Both the position numbers and the translations under genes were made by a program. 64,000 bases of DNA from Rhizobacter terrae (GTDB lineage Bacteria; Pseudomonadota; Gammaproteobacteria; Burkholderiales; Burkholderiaceae_C), in assembly GCF_003852895.1 (NCBI RefSeq), contig NZ_QUSW01000004.1, positions 1 through 64,000 of the forward strand, written 5' to 3'. Below the pieces are notes generated by a model. That model searched no databases, was not told the DNA's origin, and saw only the letters and a list, made by a program, of their open reading frames with translations. Positions 1 to 8,134 of the stretch are shown piece by piece; position 1 is the stretch's first letter, and every line of letters starts with the position of its first letter.

Positions 1-169
1 CCTCGCGCACCTTGTCCAGCGCCTGCTTGTACTTGCCGCCCTTGATCAGCTCTTGCGCGGCCTGCAAAGGCTTGCCCACGTCCGGGCGCACGGCTTCCTG
101 GGCTTGCGCGCCCAGCGCCAGCGTCAGCGCAGCTGCGGCCACGGTTTTCAGAAGGAGTTGTCGCATCAT
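1..169 (-). CDS. Secreted protein, possible TPR-like (partial, C-terminus off the left edge)
   Basis: This gene begins inside the window and runs off the left edge, so only about 56 residues are visible. They show a cleavable signal peptide (MRQLLLKTVAAAALTLALG, cleavage near AQA-QE) followed by a helical segment with AQELIKGGKYKQAL, which resembles the first helix pair of a tetratricopeptide repeat. Three in-frame ATG codons lie at 175, 169 and 166. I chose 169 because GAG lies just upstream, but the exact start is uncertain. It is the last visible gene of the tonB-exbB-exbD-exbD series on the same strand, separated from exbD2 by a hairpin-rich spacer. A role supporting TonB-dependent uptake is only inferred from position. 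Confidence 0.6.
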   Translation of the reverse strand, partial: MMRQLLLKTVAAAALTLALGAQAQEAVRPDVGKPLQAAQELIKGGKYKQALDKVRE

Positions 170-195
170 CACCATCTCGAATTGGAACCAAACAA

Positions 196-322
196 GAACG
201 CCCCGCGACCCTCACAAAAGCGAGCGCAGCGAGGCGTCCCCCAAGCCACGCCCGAGGATCCGGCTGTGCCGGTCCTCTGGGCGGCGCCCCTCGGGGGCAG
301 GAGCGCCAGCGACCGGGGGGCC
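196..322. repeat. Hairpin-rich intergenic element between exbD2 and the next gene
   Basis: The spacer holds two strong stem-loops. At 254-277 GAGGA-(T)-CCGGC pairs with GCCGG-TCCTC around a TGT loop, ten base pairs with one bulged T. At 286-298 GCCCC pairs with GGGGC around TCG. The element resembles GC-rich interspersed intergenic repeats that I associate with Burkholderiales genomes, but only one copy is visible here. On the minus strand it follows the exbD2 stop directly, so it may terminate or attenuate the upstream transcript. Confidence 0.4.
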
Positions 323-323
323 G

Positions 324-749
324 TTATTTCACGAACTGTTCGTTGCCGACCATGCCCAGCTTGGTCACGCCAAGCCGTTGGGCGCTGGCCAGCACCATCG
401 CCACCGACTTGTACTCAACGAGCTTGTTCGGCCGGATGTGCACTTCCGGCTGGTCAGCTTGTGCTGCAGCTTGTGACAGTTTGCTTTCCAGCGTCAGGCG
501 ATCCGGCAGCGCCTCGCCATTCCACAACACCGTCCCGTCGAAATCGATGTCGATCGTGACAACCACCGGCTCCTTGGTCGGCGGCGGCGGGTTGCCCGCG
601 GGCATGTTCAGGTTCACGCTGTGCAGCTGGATCGGGATCGTGATGATCAGCATGATCAGCAGCACCAGCATCACGTCGATCAGCGGCGTGGTGTTGATGT
701 CGACCATCACGTCCGGCTCGGCTCCGCCGCCACCTAGGGTCATTGCCAT
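324..749 (-). CDS. exbD2: Biopolymer transport protein ExbD (second copy)
   Basis: ExbD is the inner-membrane stator component that, with ExbB, couples the proton motive force to TonB. The 141-residue protein has the standard layout: a short cytoplasmic N-terminus, one membrane helix at about residues 25-42 and a periplasmic domain. The key proton-carrying aspartate is present as Asp25 in NTTPLIDVMLVLL. The start has AGGAG nine bases upstream. It lies 15 bp after a first exbD gene and is clearly a diverged paralog. Two exbD genes behind tonB-exbB are known from Xanthomonas campestris, where the second copy is dispensable for iron uptake. A specialised role here is inference. Confidence 0.95.
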   Translation of the reverse strand: MAMTLGGGGAEPDVMVDINTTPLIDVMLVLLIMLIITIPIQLHSVNLNMPAGNPPPPTKEPVVVTIDIDFDGTVLWNGEALPDRLTLESKLSQAAAQADQPEVHIRPNKLVEYKSVAMVLASAQRLGVTKLGMVGNEQFVK

Positions 750-764
750 GTCGTGTACTCCTGT

Positions 765-1190
765 TCAGCCCTTGGGCGGGGGTTCGGTGACGAAGCTGAT
801 CTTCAGGATCGCTGCGCGCTGGCAGGCGAAGATCACCCGGCCCACCGATTCATAGCGGCTCTTCTCATCGCCACGGATGTGCACCTCGGGCTGAGGCGTC
901 ATCGTCGCGATCTTCTTGAGCCGCTGGAACAGCGCCTCGTTGTCGGGCACCAGCTGCGCGTTCCAGAAGACGTCGCCGTCCTTGTTGACCGAGATCTCGA
1001 TGTTCTCGGGCTTGGTCTGGCGCGCGATGTTGGTTTCCTTGGGCAGATTCAGCGGCACCGTCTGGGTCACCACCGGAATCGTGATGAGGAAGATGATCAG
1101 CAACACCAGCATCACGTCCACCAGGGGCGTGGTGTTGATGGTGGAGACAACCTCATCGTCGCCGCTGTCGCTGCCGACGTTCATTGCCAT
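765..1190 (-). CDS. exbD1: Biopolymer transport protein ExbD (first copy)
   Basis: This 141-residue ExbD has one transmembrane segment near residues 24-43 and the conserved Asp25 in NTTPLVDVMLVLL, so it should be a functional proton-channel subunit. A strong AAGGAG ribosome site stands seven bases before the ATG at 1190. It is the third gene of tonB-exbB-exbD1-exbD2. A 139-bp gap with inverted GTGAAA/TTTCAC repeats separates it from exbB, which is unusual inside an operon whose other gaps are short, and which might set the ratio of ExbB to ExbD. The N-terminus is more acidic (GSDSGDDE) than in the second copy. Confidence 0.95.
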   Translation of the reverse strand: MAMNVGSDSGDDEVVSTINTTPLVDVMLVLLIIFLITIPVVTQTVPLNLPKETNIARQTKPENIEISVNKDGDVFWNAQLVPDNEALFQRLKKIATMTPQPEVHIRGDEKSRYESVGRVIFACQRAAILKISFVTEPPPKG

Positions 1191-1210
1191 GTGTGTTCTC
1201 CTTGCAGCGA

Positions 1211-1316
1211 AGACGTGAAACGCGGCAGGTGAAACATGAATCGTTGCCGGCTCGTGGCCCGCAACGTCACGCTTTCATCCCTGCTCACATTTCACGTCTC
1301 GCCATTCACGTTTCAC
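1211..1316. repeat. Inverted GTGAAA/TTTCAC repeats in the exbB-exbD1 spacer
   Basis: AGACGTGAAA at 1211-1220 is matched by its exact complement TTTCACGTCT at 1290-1299. A further CGTTTCAC at 1309-1316 and a GTGAAACATGA near 1229-1239 belong to the same motif family. The arms could form a long-range stem in the exbB-exbD1 messenger RNA, placed where transcript processing or partial termination would change the exbB/exbD ratio. Alternatively they could be tandem operator half-sites. Confidence 0.4.
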
Positions 1317-1329
1317 AGACGGCGAGCGT

Positions 1330-2169
1330 TCAGCGAGTCGTCGTACGGGCGCCCATCAGCACGCCGTGCAGGTCGGCGCTGAAGCTGCGAACGGCTTCCA
1401 TCGTGACCTTGTTGCGGCGGACCAGCCAGTTGTAGCCCAGCACCGCAGGCACGGCCACGGCCAGACCGATGGCGGTCATGATCAGCGCTTCACCCACGGG
1501 GCCGGCCACCTTGTCGATGGACGCCTGGCCGGCAATGCCGATGGCCGTCAGCGCGTTGTAGATGCCCCAGACGGTACCGAACAGGCCCACGAACGGAGCG
1601 GTGGAACCCACCGTCGCCAGGAAGGCCAGGCCGTCCTGCAGGCGCGACTGCACGTCGTCCACGGAACGCTGCACGCTCATCGTCACCCAGGTGTTGCGGT
1701 CGATGTGCTCGGTGAGCGCGCCTTCGTGGTGGTCACCGGCTTCGATGCCCGTCTCGGCGATGAAGCGGAAGGCGCTGCCTTGCTTGAGCGTCTTGGCCGC
1801 ATCACCCAGGCTGGCGTGCTTGAAGAAGCCCTTGCGCGCGGCCTTGGCCTCGCCGGCGATCTTCATGCTTTCATAAAGCTTGGTGATGAGGATGTACCAG
1901 CTGCCCAGCGACATGATGAACAGGATGCACAGCGTGCCCTTGGCCACGAAGTCGCCCTGTGCCCACAGCGCCTTGATGCCGTAGGGGTTGTCGACGGTTT
2001 CCTTGGTGGAAATCGGGGCGGGAGCCACCGGAGCCGGGGTGGCCGCCGCAGGGGCTGCCGTGGCGTCAGGGGCACTGGCGGGTGCTTGGGCGTGGGCCGG
2101 TGCGATGGCAAAAGCGGCTGCGAGGGTCAGCGCCGCTGCGGCGAGGGTTCGGTTGATACGGGTGAACAT
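1330..2169 (-). CDS. exbB: MotA/TolQ/ExbB proton channel family protein
   Basis: ExbB forms the membrane pentamer that, with ExbD, drives TonB. The start was placed at 2169 because AGGAGA precedes it and because the protein then opens with a clear signal peptide (MFTRINRTLAAAALTLAAAF, cleavage near AHA-Q). The 279 residues comprise the signal, an Ala/Pro-rich periplasmic segment to about residue 55, a first membrane helix near 77-97, a cytoplasmic loop with VQRSVDDVQSRLQDGLAFLA, and two further helices including APFVGLFGTVWGIYNAL, the family signature around the channel. The N-terminal periplasmic extension is typical of Pseudomonas/Xanthomonas-type ExbB rather than of E. coli. It sits between tonB and exbD1. 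Confidence 0.95.
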   Translation of the reverse strand: MFTRINRTLAAAALTLAAAFAIAPAHAQAPASAPDATAAPAAATPAPVAPAPISTKETVDNPYGIKALWAQGDFVAKGTLCILFIMSLGSWYILITKLYESMKIAGEAKAARKGFFKHASLGDAAKTLKQGSAFRFIAETGIEAGDHHEGALTEHIDRNTWVTMSVQRSVDDVQSRLQDGLAFLATVGSTAPFVGLFGTVWGIYNALTAIGIAGQASIDKVAGPVGEALIMTAIGLAVAVPAVLGYNWLVRRNKVTMEAVRSFSADLHGVLMGARTTTR

Positions 2170-2260
2170 GGAGAGATCTCCTGGATATCCGAAAGTCAAA
2201 AGTTTGTTTTGGATCACGCCGGTGGCCTTGTGAGCCACTCGGCGACATGAAGAATTCGCG

Positions 2261-2899
2261 TCAGTTGATGTTGAACACGAACTCCTGGACGGCCTGGGCA
2301 TCGCCCGCGCACTGGTATTCGCGGATGGCCGATTCGACGGCTTGTGCGAGCAGTCGCTGTGCCTTGCGGTCGCTGGTGCCACGGATCTGGCCCACCTCGA
2401 CGTTGGCAACCTTGCCGCCCTGGATCGTGATCTTGGCGACCATCGTCACCTGGCCGGTGATGTTCAGACCCGGAAGCTCGGGCTGGGGCATCTTGGCGCA
2501 GACGGCGCGGATGTTCACCGGGCCGGGAGGCGTCGGCGCAGCCTCGACCTTCGGCGCCACGGGGCGGATTTCCTGCGGCGGCGGAGGCGTGTCCGACGGC
2601 TTGACGGTGATCGTCGGCTGCACGGGCGGCGGCGTCGCGATCTGCACTTCCGGCGGCGGAATGTACGGCGGCGGCGGCGCTTCCATCTTGGGAGGCGGCG
2701 GCACCACGATCTCCGGCGGCGGCGGCGGCTTCTTGATCTCCTCGATCACTTTGGTTTCGATGGGCGCGCGCACCACATCGATGATTCGCTTGCCCAGGCC
2801 GGAAACGAGGGCCCAAATGACGAGCGCATGAAACGCGATGACAAAGCCGAGTCCGACGGCATGTCGCCGCGGATCGCGTTGTCGCTTGGAAAAGTCCAT
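2261..2899 (-). CDS. tonB: Energy transducer TonB
   Basis: TonB spans the periplasm and delivers energy from ExbB/ExbD to outer-membrane receptors. The 212-residue protein has a basic N-terminus, one membrane helix at about residues 14-34, a proline-rich spacer at about 57-126 built of PPPP/EI/EV units, and a C-terminal TonB domain from about 135 with GQVTMVAKITIQGGKV and a final VQEFVFNIN. The start at 2899 is supported by GGAG upstream. It is followed by exbB and the two exbD genes, and preceded by a TonB-dependent receptor gene on the same strand behind a terminator-like hairpin. The C-terminal domain carries an unusual pair of cysteines (residues 134 and 197) that could form a disulfide in the periplasm. 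Confidence 0.95.
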   Translation of the reverse strand: MDFSKRQRDPRRHAVGLGFVIAFHALVIWALVSGLGKRIIDVVRAPIETKVIEEIKKPPPPPEIVVPPPPKMEAPPPPYIPPPEVQIATPPPVQPTITVKPSDTPPPPQEIRPVAPKVEAAPTPPGPVNIRAVCAKMPQPELPGLNITGQVTMVAKITIQGGKVANVEVGQIRGTSDRKAQRLLAQAVESAIREYQCAGDAQAVQEFVFNIN

Positions 2900-2953
2900 A
2901 CCCTGGGATCTCCAGTTTCGGGTCTTCGGTTGCGGCTGCAGGAGCCGCACAGG

Positions 2954-2989
2954 ATAACAAAATGGCCCGCTAGCTTGTGGCCAGCGGGC
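2954..2989 (-). terminator. Rho-independent terminator behind the TonB receptor gene
   Basis: On the minus strand GCCCGCT pairs with AGCGGGC (2983-2989 and 2965-2971) and is followed by CATTTTGTTAT, a U-rich run. This is about 100 bp after the receptor stop codon and 65 bp before tonB, so tonB-exbBDD is probably transcribed at least partly from its own promoter. A second hairpin (TGCGGCT/AGCCGCA, 2931-2949) lies between the terminator and tonB. Confidence 0.65.
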
Positions 2990-3089
2990 GCAGAGTTTGT
3001 CAGTAACTGTCTTACGCAGCGAGGTCGGCGGCAACCCGGGTTTGCACCCTTGCCGCCGCCTGCTGCGCAGGAAGCCTGGACCCGATTCC

Positions 3090-5837
3090 TTACTTGAACG
3101 TGTAGGTCAGCGTGGCGTACACGAAACGGCCGCGCGGGTCGCCGTATTGCGGGTCGTAGCCCGTCTGGAACGAGGTCTGACCACCAGCGTTGGAGTACGG
3201 CGGGGGACGGTTGAAGATGTTCTTCATGCCGACGGTCATGGAGAGGTTCTTCACGCCCGTGTACTGCACCTGCGCGTCATACAGCTCATACGCGCCGACA
3301 CGGCGGGGCTTCCAGGCCGGATCGCTGGTGTCTTCCAGCGTGCCGGGCAGGTCTTCGTAGCTGTTCTGCCAGCTTTGCGCCAGCGTGTAGCTCCACGGAC
3401 CGCGGGCCAGCGTGACCGACAGGTAGGTCTTCAGGCGAGGAATCAGACCACCGGTGTTGCTGTTGACCAGGTTGATGTTCGGCGAGAACGTACCGTCGAG
3501 GTTCTCGGTGTCGTACTTGGTGAAGTACGTGCCGCTGTAGTTCACCGTGACCTTGCCGACTTCGCCCGCGCTGAAGCGGAACTTGCCGTCGAAGTCGAAG
3601 CCGGCGAGCTTGGTCTGGCCGAAGTTCAGGTTGGTCTGGTCGATGTTGATGATGTGGCCATTGGGATTGGACGCATCAGGTGCACCACGGGTCACGAGGT
3701 AGCCGTACTTCGCCAGGTCGCCCAGGATCACTGCTGCCGGCACGCCGTTGCCGATCGTGTTCGTCAGGTGGATCTTGAAGTAGTCCACCGCGATGGACGT
3801 GCTGCTGGTCGGCTCGAACACGATACCCAGCGTCGTGTTGGTCGACTTCTCGGGCTTCAGGTTCGCATTGCCGCCGTTGAGGATCGGGAACTGCGTCGCG
3901 CAGTCACGCACGTCCTTGGACGGGTTGGACGCACTGCAATCGGCCAGCGGGTCGTTCAGTCCGGGCGGGGTCACGCCGGTCGTGTTGGGCGCGTACAGGT
4001 CCTGCAGGCTGGGGGCGCGGAAGCCCTTGCCGATGGAGCCGCGAACCAGCACTTCCTTCACCGGCTGGAAGCGCATGCCCAGCTTCGGGGTCGTGGAGCT
4101 GCCAACGCCGCCGTACTTGTCGTAGCGCACGGCGCCGTCGAGTTCAAAGCCCTTGAACACCGGGACGTTGATTTCACCGAACAGGGCGCCGACCTTTCGG
4201 CTGCGGTCCACGCTCAGGAAGTTGCCACCGTAGCCGGAGATGTCGCCGGTCTGGATGGTGGGATCCGCATTGAACTTGTAGGTTTCCTTGCGGTACTCGC
4301 TGCCCACGGCAACCGCCACGGCACCGGCGGGCAGTTGGGCGACTTCACGCGAGCCCTTGAACTGGAAGCTGTCCAGGCTGGACTTGATCTCGAAGGCGTT
4401 GCCGCGGAAGTTGGTGGCCTGGATCGCCGCATCGATGGCCGGCGTGTTGGGGCCGAAGAAGTTCACGGTACCGCTGTTGAGAAGCGGCAGGATCTTCGAC
4501 AGCGAGGGGAAGCCATTGTTGACTTGCTCGACGACGTGGCTGAGCGAGTGCAGGTAGCCGCCGTCCCAGTCCCAGCCGAAGGTCGTGCCCTTGACACCGA
4601 AGGCCAGGCGCGGTGCATCGGAGATGTCGGTCAGGTCGCGATTGCCGGCGGCGGCAGCGCGCCAACGCACCAGCAGGTCAGGCGTTGCACCGCCGGTGAG
4701 GCCTTGCACATAGGCCGTCGGGTAGAACGGGCTGGTCGGCTTCAGCAGGATGGTCGAGAAGCCGTTGTACGGCGCGACGTTGTACAGCGGGTGGCTCGGC
4801 GGCAGCGCGAACTGGTCCGAAATCGGCACCGGCTGGATGACGTTGTTCTGCGAGTTGTGGTTCAGCGAGGCTTCGAGGTAGGCCTCGATGTCCGGCGTGA
4901 TCGCGAAGCGAGCCTGCGAGAACAGGCTGGTGCGCTCGGCGGTCGGGGTCAGTTGGACCAGCGGTGCCGGGTCGAAGCGGCAGGCCTTGGTGGACAACTG
5001 CGGGTCGTACACGGTGTACGGCGCCGGGCAGGCGGGGTTCGAAGGATTGCGCGAACCGAAGGAACCGTCGGCGGCCGCAATGTTGGCCGGGAAGGTGTTG
5101 CCCGAGGTCGTGTCATTGAGGCTGTTGAAGCCGACACGGGAGAACGGACGGTCACGGCCGAACAGCGGCTTTTCCTTCTGCCACGACGCCACGAGCATGA
5201 CGTTGTAGCGGTCCTTGCTCAGGTCACCGAAGCCGAGGGTGGCCGAGCCGCGAACGACGCTGGCGCCGCCGCCGGACGTATCACCATAAGTACCGCTGAT
5301 TTCAGTGCCGGTGAAGTCCTTGCGCAGGATGAAGTTCACCACGCCGGCCACGGCGTCAGAGCCGTAGATGGCCGAGGCGCCGTCCTTCAGGACTTCGACG
5401 CGCTCGACGGCGGCCAGCGGAATGCTGTTGACGTCCACCGACACGGAGTCGCCGGTGAAGCCGATGCCGTACGGGGCGATGCGGCGGCCGTTCAACAGGA
5501 CCAGCGTGCGGGTGGAGTTGAGGCCACGCAGCGAGATGGAGGAGATGCCGCCGGTGGTGGCGCCGGAAACGGAAGAAGCAGTGAGGCCACCCGAGGAGGT
5601 GACCGCGCTCACGGTTTGCAGCAGTTGTTCGACAGTCGTCGCGCCGGTGCGCTGGATGTCGTCGCGGGTCAGCACCTGGACGGGCACCGCGGATTCTGCG
5701 TCGATGCGCTTGATCGACGAGCCCGTGATCTCGACCTTCTCAAGCTGCTGCTGCGCGAGCGCAGGCAACTGCATGAGAGCGAGGGAGCCGCCGAAGGCAA
5801 GGACGATGCCTTTGCAAACCTTCGTTGTTCTGAACAT
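3090..5837 (-). CDS. TonB-dependent outer-membrane receptor
   Basis: This is a 915-residue gated outer-membrane porin with a signal peptide (residues 1-27, cleavage ALA-QQ), an N-terminal plug domain at about 35-170 and a C-terminal 22-strand barrel ending in TLTYTFK. The plug opens with EKVEITGSSIKR and shows RGLNSTRTLVLLNGRR and the tract AVERVEVLKDGASAIYGSDA, typical of iron-complex/peptide-type receptors abundant in Xanthomonas-like and Roseateles-like bacteria. The start at 5837 has AGGAGA upstream; an alternative ATG at 5858 does not. The gene lies directly upstream of tonB-exbB-exbD-exbD and downstream of a peptide importer on the same strand. The substrate cannot be read from the sequence; peptides, muropeptides or glycans are all possible. 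Confidence 0.93.
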   Translation of the reverse strand: MFRTTKVCKGIVLAFGGSLALMQLPALAQQQLEKVEITGSSIKRIDAESAVPVQVLTRDDIQRTGATTVEQLLQTVSAVTSSGGLTASSVSGATTGGISSISLRGLNSTRTLVLLNGRRIAPYGIGFTGDSVSVDVNSIPLAAVERVEVLKDGASAIYGSDAVAGVVNFILRKDFTGTEISGTYGDTSGGGASVVRGSATLGFGDLSKDRYNVMLVASWQKEKPLFGRDRPFSRVGFNSLNDTTSGNTFPANIAAADGSFGSRNPSNPACPAPYTVYDPQLSTKACRFDPAPLVQLTPTAERTSLFSQARFAITPDIEAYLEASLNHNSQNNVIQPVPISDQFALPPSHPLYNVAPYNGFSTILLKPTSPFYPTAYVQGLTGGATPDLLVRWRAAAAGNRDLTDISDAPRLAFGVKGTTFGWDWDGGYLHSLSHVVEQVNNGFPSLSKILPLLNSGTVNFFGPNTPAIDAAIQATNFRGNAFEIKSSLDSFQFKGSREVAQLPAGAVAVAVGSEYRKETYKFNADPTIQTGDISGYGGNFLSVDRSRKVGALFGEINVPVFKGFELDGAVRYDKYGGVGSSTTPKLGMRFQPVKEVLVRGSIGKGFRAPSLQDLYAPNTTGVTPPGLNDPLADCSASNPSKDVRDCATQFPILNGGNANLKPEKSTNTTLGIVFEPTSSTSIAVDYFKIHLTNTIGNGVPAAVILGDLAKYGYLVTRGAPDASNPNGHIINIDQTNLNFGQTKLAGFDFDGKFRFSAGEVGKVTVNYSGTYFTKYDTENLDGTFSPNINLVNSNTGGLIPRLKTYLSVTLARGPWSYTLAQSWQNSYEDLPGTLEDTSDPAWKPRRVGAYELYDAQVQYTGVKNLSMTVGMKNIFNRPPPYSNAGGQTSFQTGYDPQYGDPRGRFVYATLTYTFK

Positions 5838-6020
5838 GTGATCTCCTGTATGAAGCACTGAAAGGTTGATCGATAGACCCAGTCCTTGAGCAAGTCACAT
5901 GCCGACTTTTTGAATAGGCTGTGGCTCGTCTGCGAAGACGTGTAAAGGAATTGTCACTGAGCGGGTTATTGGCGCTTTCAGGGTATTCCTTGATCGCTCG
6001 CATACCGCGCGGCGACAAAG

Positions 6021-6035
6021 ATGTCTAGACCACCT
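6021..6035. promoter_or_regulatory. Candidate GntR/HutC-type operator upstream of the TonB receptor
   Basis: The sequence ATGTCTAGACCACCT contains GTCTAGAC flanked by CAC. It resembles the TGGTCTAGACCA operators known for GlcNAc-responsive GntR/HutC regulators (DasR, NagQ). It is about 185 bp upstream of the receptor start. Two related sites occur at 6221-6236 and 13093-13108. No matching regulator gene is in the window. Confidence 0.35.
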
Positions 6036-6125
6036 CGCACTCAGCCGCAAAGCCTTATTTCATGCGGGTTTGCGGGCGTTTTACGAGTTGGTGAAACTGC
6101 GTTTCATACGTGCGCATCCCAAGCT

Positions 6126-6146
6126 TTAGGGGCATGTCCCTAGGCG
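6126..6146. promoter_or_regulatory. Palindromic TAGGG..CCCTA motif (copy 1)
   Basis: TAGGG-GCATGT-CCCTA is an inverted repeat followed by GGCG. A close relative, CTAGGGAAGTCACCTAGGCG, is found at 13073-13092 in the leader of the peptide importer. Both copies share TAGGG, a central GTC and CCTAGGCG. Shared placement suggests an operator for one regulator; which one is unknown. Confidence 0.35.
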
Positions 6147-6220
6147 CCGTTCAACCATCTCGTTGGCTGGTCGCAACACGCGCGCCGGGGGTTTGTAAAG
6201 GCGCTTGCGAACCCCTCTTG

Positions 6221-6236
6221 CAAAGTGGTCTAAGCC
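6221..6236. promoter_or_regulatory. Candidate operator, CAAAGTGGTCTAAGCC
   Basis: On the opposite strand this reads GGCTTAGACCACTTTG and shares TAGACCACTT with the copy at 13093-13108. It lies 20 bp behind the stop codon of the importer ATPase and far upstream of the TonB receptor, so it could serve the receptor promoter. Confidence 0.35.
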
Positions 6237-6244
6237 GCTTCGTC

Positions 6245-6269
6245 CGGCCGCTGATTCAGGCAGCGGCCG
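6245..6269 (-). terminator. Stem-loop spanning the stop codon of the importer ATPase
   Basis: CGGCCGCTG (6245-6253) is perfectly complementary to CAGCGGCCG (6261-6269), and the TGA stop codon lies in the seven-base loop. No U-run follows, so it is more likely to protect the messenger 3' end or assist Rho-dependent termination than to act alone as an intrinsic terminator. Confidence 0.45.
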
Positions 6270-8124
6270 CCTCGATACGGGGCACTGCTGCGAGTAGCGT
6301 ACGCGTGTAGTCCGTCCGCGGGTTTTCGAGCACCGTTTGGGCGCTTCCGGCCTCCTCGATGCGCCCCCTTTGCATCACCGCGATGTTGTCGGCGATGTAC
6401 TCGACCACCCCAATGTTGTGCGTGATGAAGAGATAGGACACGCCCAGCTCGCGCTGCAGGTCCTTGAGCAGGTTGAGGATCTGTGCCTGCACCGACACAT
6501 CCAGCGCAGAGGTGGGCTCGTCGCACACGATGAGCTTGGGCTCCACCGCCAGCGCGCGTGCAATGGCGATGCGCTGCCGCTGGCCGCCCGAGAACTCGTG
6601 CGGATAGCGCGCCAACGCATCGCGGCGCAGACCCACCTGGTCCACCAGGCGTTCCAGATTGGTACGCCGCGTGTTCGCATCGAGATCGGGACGCAGCGCC
6701 AGCAGGCCTTCTTCGAGAATGTCGAAGACACGCATGCGCGGATCCAGCGAGGCGAACGGATCCTGGAAGATGATCTGGATGGAGCGGCGCGCGTTGCGCA
6801 GGGCCTCGCCTTCCTGCGTGAAGAGGTCGGCGCCGTTGAAGACCGCCTTGCCTTCGATCACCGCCTGGTTGCGCAGCAGCTGCACGATGGCCTTGCCGGT
6901 GGTCGTCTTGCCGCAGCCCGACTCGCCCACGAGCGCCAGCGTCTCGCCGGCGCGCACCTGGAACGAGACACCGTCCACCGCGTGGAACGCGCCCTGCACC
7001 CGGCGCAGCATGCCCTTGCGGATGGCGAACTTCACGCGCAGGTTCTGCACGTCCAGCAGCACATCGCCCAGCGTCTTCTTCACCGGAGCGGCTTCCACGC
7101 CGTGCGATTCGGTGACAGGTGCTGCCGCCGGTGCACCGCTGCCATTGCGTGCTGCTTCGGCCACAGCCTCGGGTTCGTAAAGGAAACAGCGCACGCTCGC
7201 CGTCGGCGACAGGTGCGTGAGCGCCGGCGGCCGCTTGCCGCAGGTGTCGAAGGCCTTGTCGCAACGCGGCGCGAAGCGGCAGGCATGGAACTCCTGCCAC
7301 AGCGGCGGCACGGTACCTGCGATGGCGGCGAGCGTGCCGCCACGCTTGCTGCTGTCGGGCAGCGCCTGCAACAGCAAGCGCGCATAGGGATGCTTGGGCG
7401 CACGGAAGAACTCCTGCGCCGTCGCCACTTCGATGATCTGCCCTGCGTACATCAGCGCCACGCGATGCGCCATGCCCGACACCACTGCCAGGTCGTGCGT
7501 GATGAGCAGCATGCCCATGCCCTGCTCTTTCTGCAGTTGCTTGAGCAAGTCGAGGATCTGCGCCTGGATGGTCACATCCAGCGCGGTGGTGGGCTCGTCG
7601 GCGACGATGAAGTCTGGCTCACCCGCCAGCGTGATGGCGATCATCACGCGCTGCTTCTGCCCGCCGCTCATGCGGAACGGGTATTCGTCGATGCGGCGCT
7701 CCGGTTCGGGAATGCCCACGCGGCGCAGCCAGTCGATGGCCTTCTCGCGCGCAGCCTGCCCGCGCAGGCTGGTGTGTGCCTCGATGGCCTCCACGATCTG
7801 GTCGCCCACGCGCATCACCGGATTCAGGCTGGTGCTGGGCTCCTGGAAGATCATGCCGATCTTGCCGCCACGCACCTTGCGCATCGCCGCTTCGGGCAGC
7901 GCGAAGATCTCGTTGCCGTCGATGTCCAGCGTGCCGTTGGTGACCTTGCCGTTCTCGGGCAACAGACGCATCAGCGCCAGCGCAGTCATGCTCTTGCCGC
8001 AGCCCGATTCGCCCACCAGCGCGAAAGTCTCGCCGCGCGCGATCGACAGCGTCAGCCCGTCGATGGCCTTGACCAGACCTGCATCGGCGTCCAGCGCCAC
8101 CTTGAGATCAGAAACGTTCAGCAT
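6256..8124 (-). CDS. Peptide ABC transporter, fused double ATP-binding protein (YejF/OppDF-like)
   Basis: This 622-residue protein contains two complete ABC ATPase domains. The first (about 1-320) has Walker A GESGCGKS at 38-45, the signature SGGQKQR and Walker B ADEPTT. It ends in the oligopeptide C-terminal extension with cysteines in [14 protein letters not shown]. An Ala-rich linker leads to the second domain (from about 350) with another [15 protein letters not shown] and CDEPTS. The second domain begins with [12 protein letters not shown], which recalls E. coli YejF, the fused ATPase of the Yej peptide/microcin C importer. It powers the permeases encoded immediately upstream (10-bp gap). 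Fusion of OppD and OppF into one chain is typical of the Yej group. Substrate is inferred to be peptides. Confidence 0.9.
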   Translation of the reverse strand: MLNVSDLKVALDADAGLVKAIDGLTLSIARGETFALVGESGCGKSMTALALMRLLPENGKVTNGTLDIDGNEIFALPEAAMRKVRGGKIGMIFQEPSTSLNPVMRVGDQIVEAIEAHTSLRGQAAREKAIDWLRRVGIPEPERRIDEYPFRMSGGQKQRVMIAITLAGEPDFIVADEPTTALDVTIQAQILDLLKQLQKEQGMGMLLITHDLAVVSGMAHRVALMYAGQIIEVATAQEFFRAPKHPYARLLLQALPDSSKRGGTLAAIAGTVPPLWQEFHACRFAPRCDKAFDTCGKRPPALTHLSPTASVRCFLYEPEAVAEAARNGSGAPAAAPVTESHGVEAAPVKKTLGDVLLDVQNLRVKFAIRKGMLRRVQGAFHAVDGVSFQVRAGETLALVGESGCGKTTTGKAIVQLLRNQAVIEGKAVFNGADLFTQEGEALRNARRSIQIIFQDPFASLDPRMRVFDILEEGLLALRPDLDANTRRTNLERLVDQVGLRRDALARYPHEFSGGQRQRIAIARALAVEPKLIVCDEPTSALDVSVQAQILNLLKDLQRELGVSYLFITHNIGVVEYIADNIAVMQRGRIEEAGSAQTVLENPRTDYTRTLLAAVPRIEAAAA

Positions 8125-8134
8125 GGTCGTCGAA

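Larger units (their letters stand above)
5838..6255. other. 418-bp gap between the peptide importer and the TonB receptor
   Basis: I see no gene here. It should carry the promoter of the TonB receptor on the minus strand, although no convincing -35/-10 pair can be named. It holds three short motifs (6021-6035, 6126-6146 and 6221-6236), two of which recur in the leader of the peptide importer operon and are listed separately, plus a stem spanning the end of the ATPase gene. Confidence 0.7.

Noticed and set aside
2997-5861. 954-codon open frame on the plus strand opposite the TonB receptor
   Set aside because: It is an antisense shadow of a high-GC gene: composition rich in Arg, Gly, Val and Ala without domain structure, while the minus strand encodes a clear TonB receptor.
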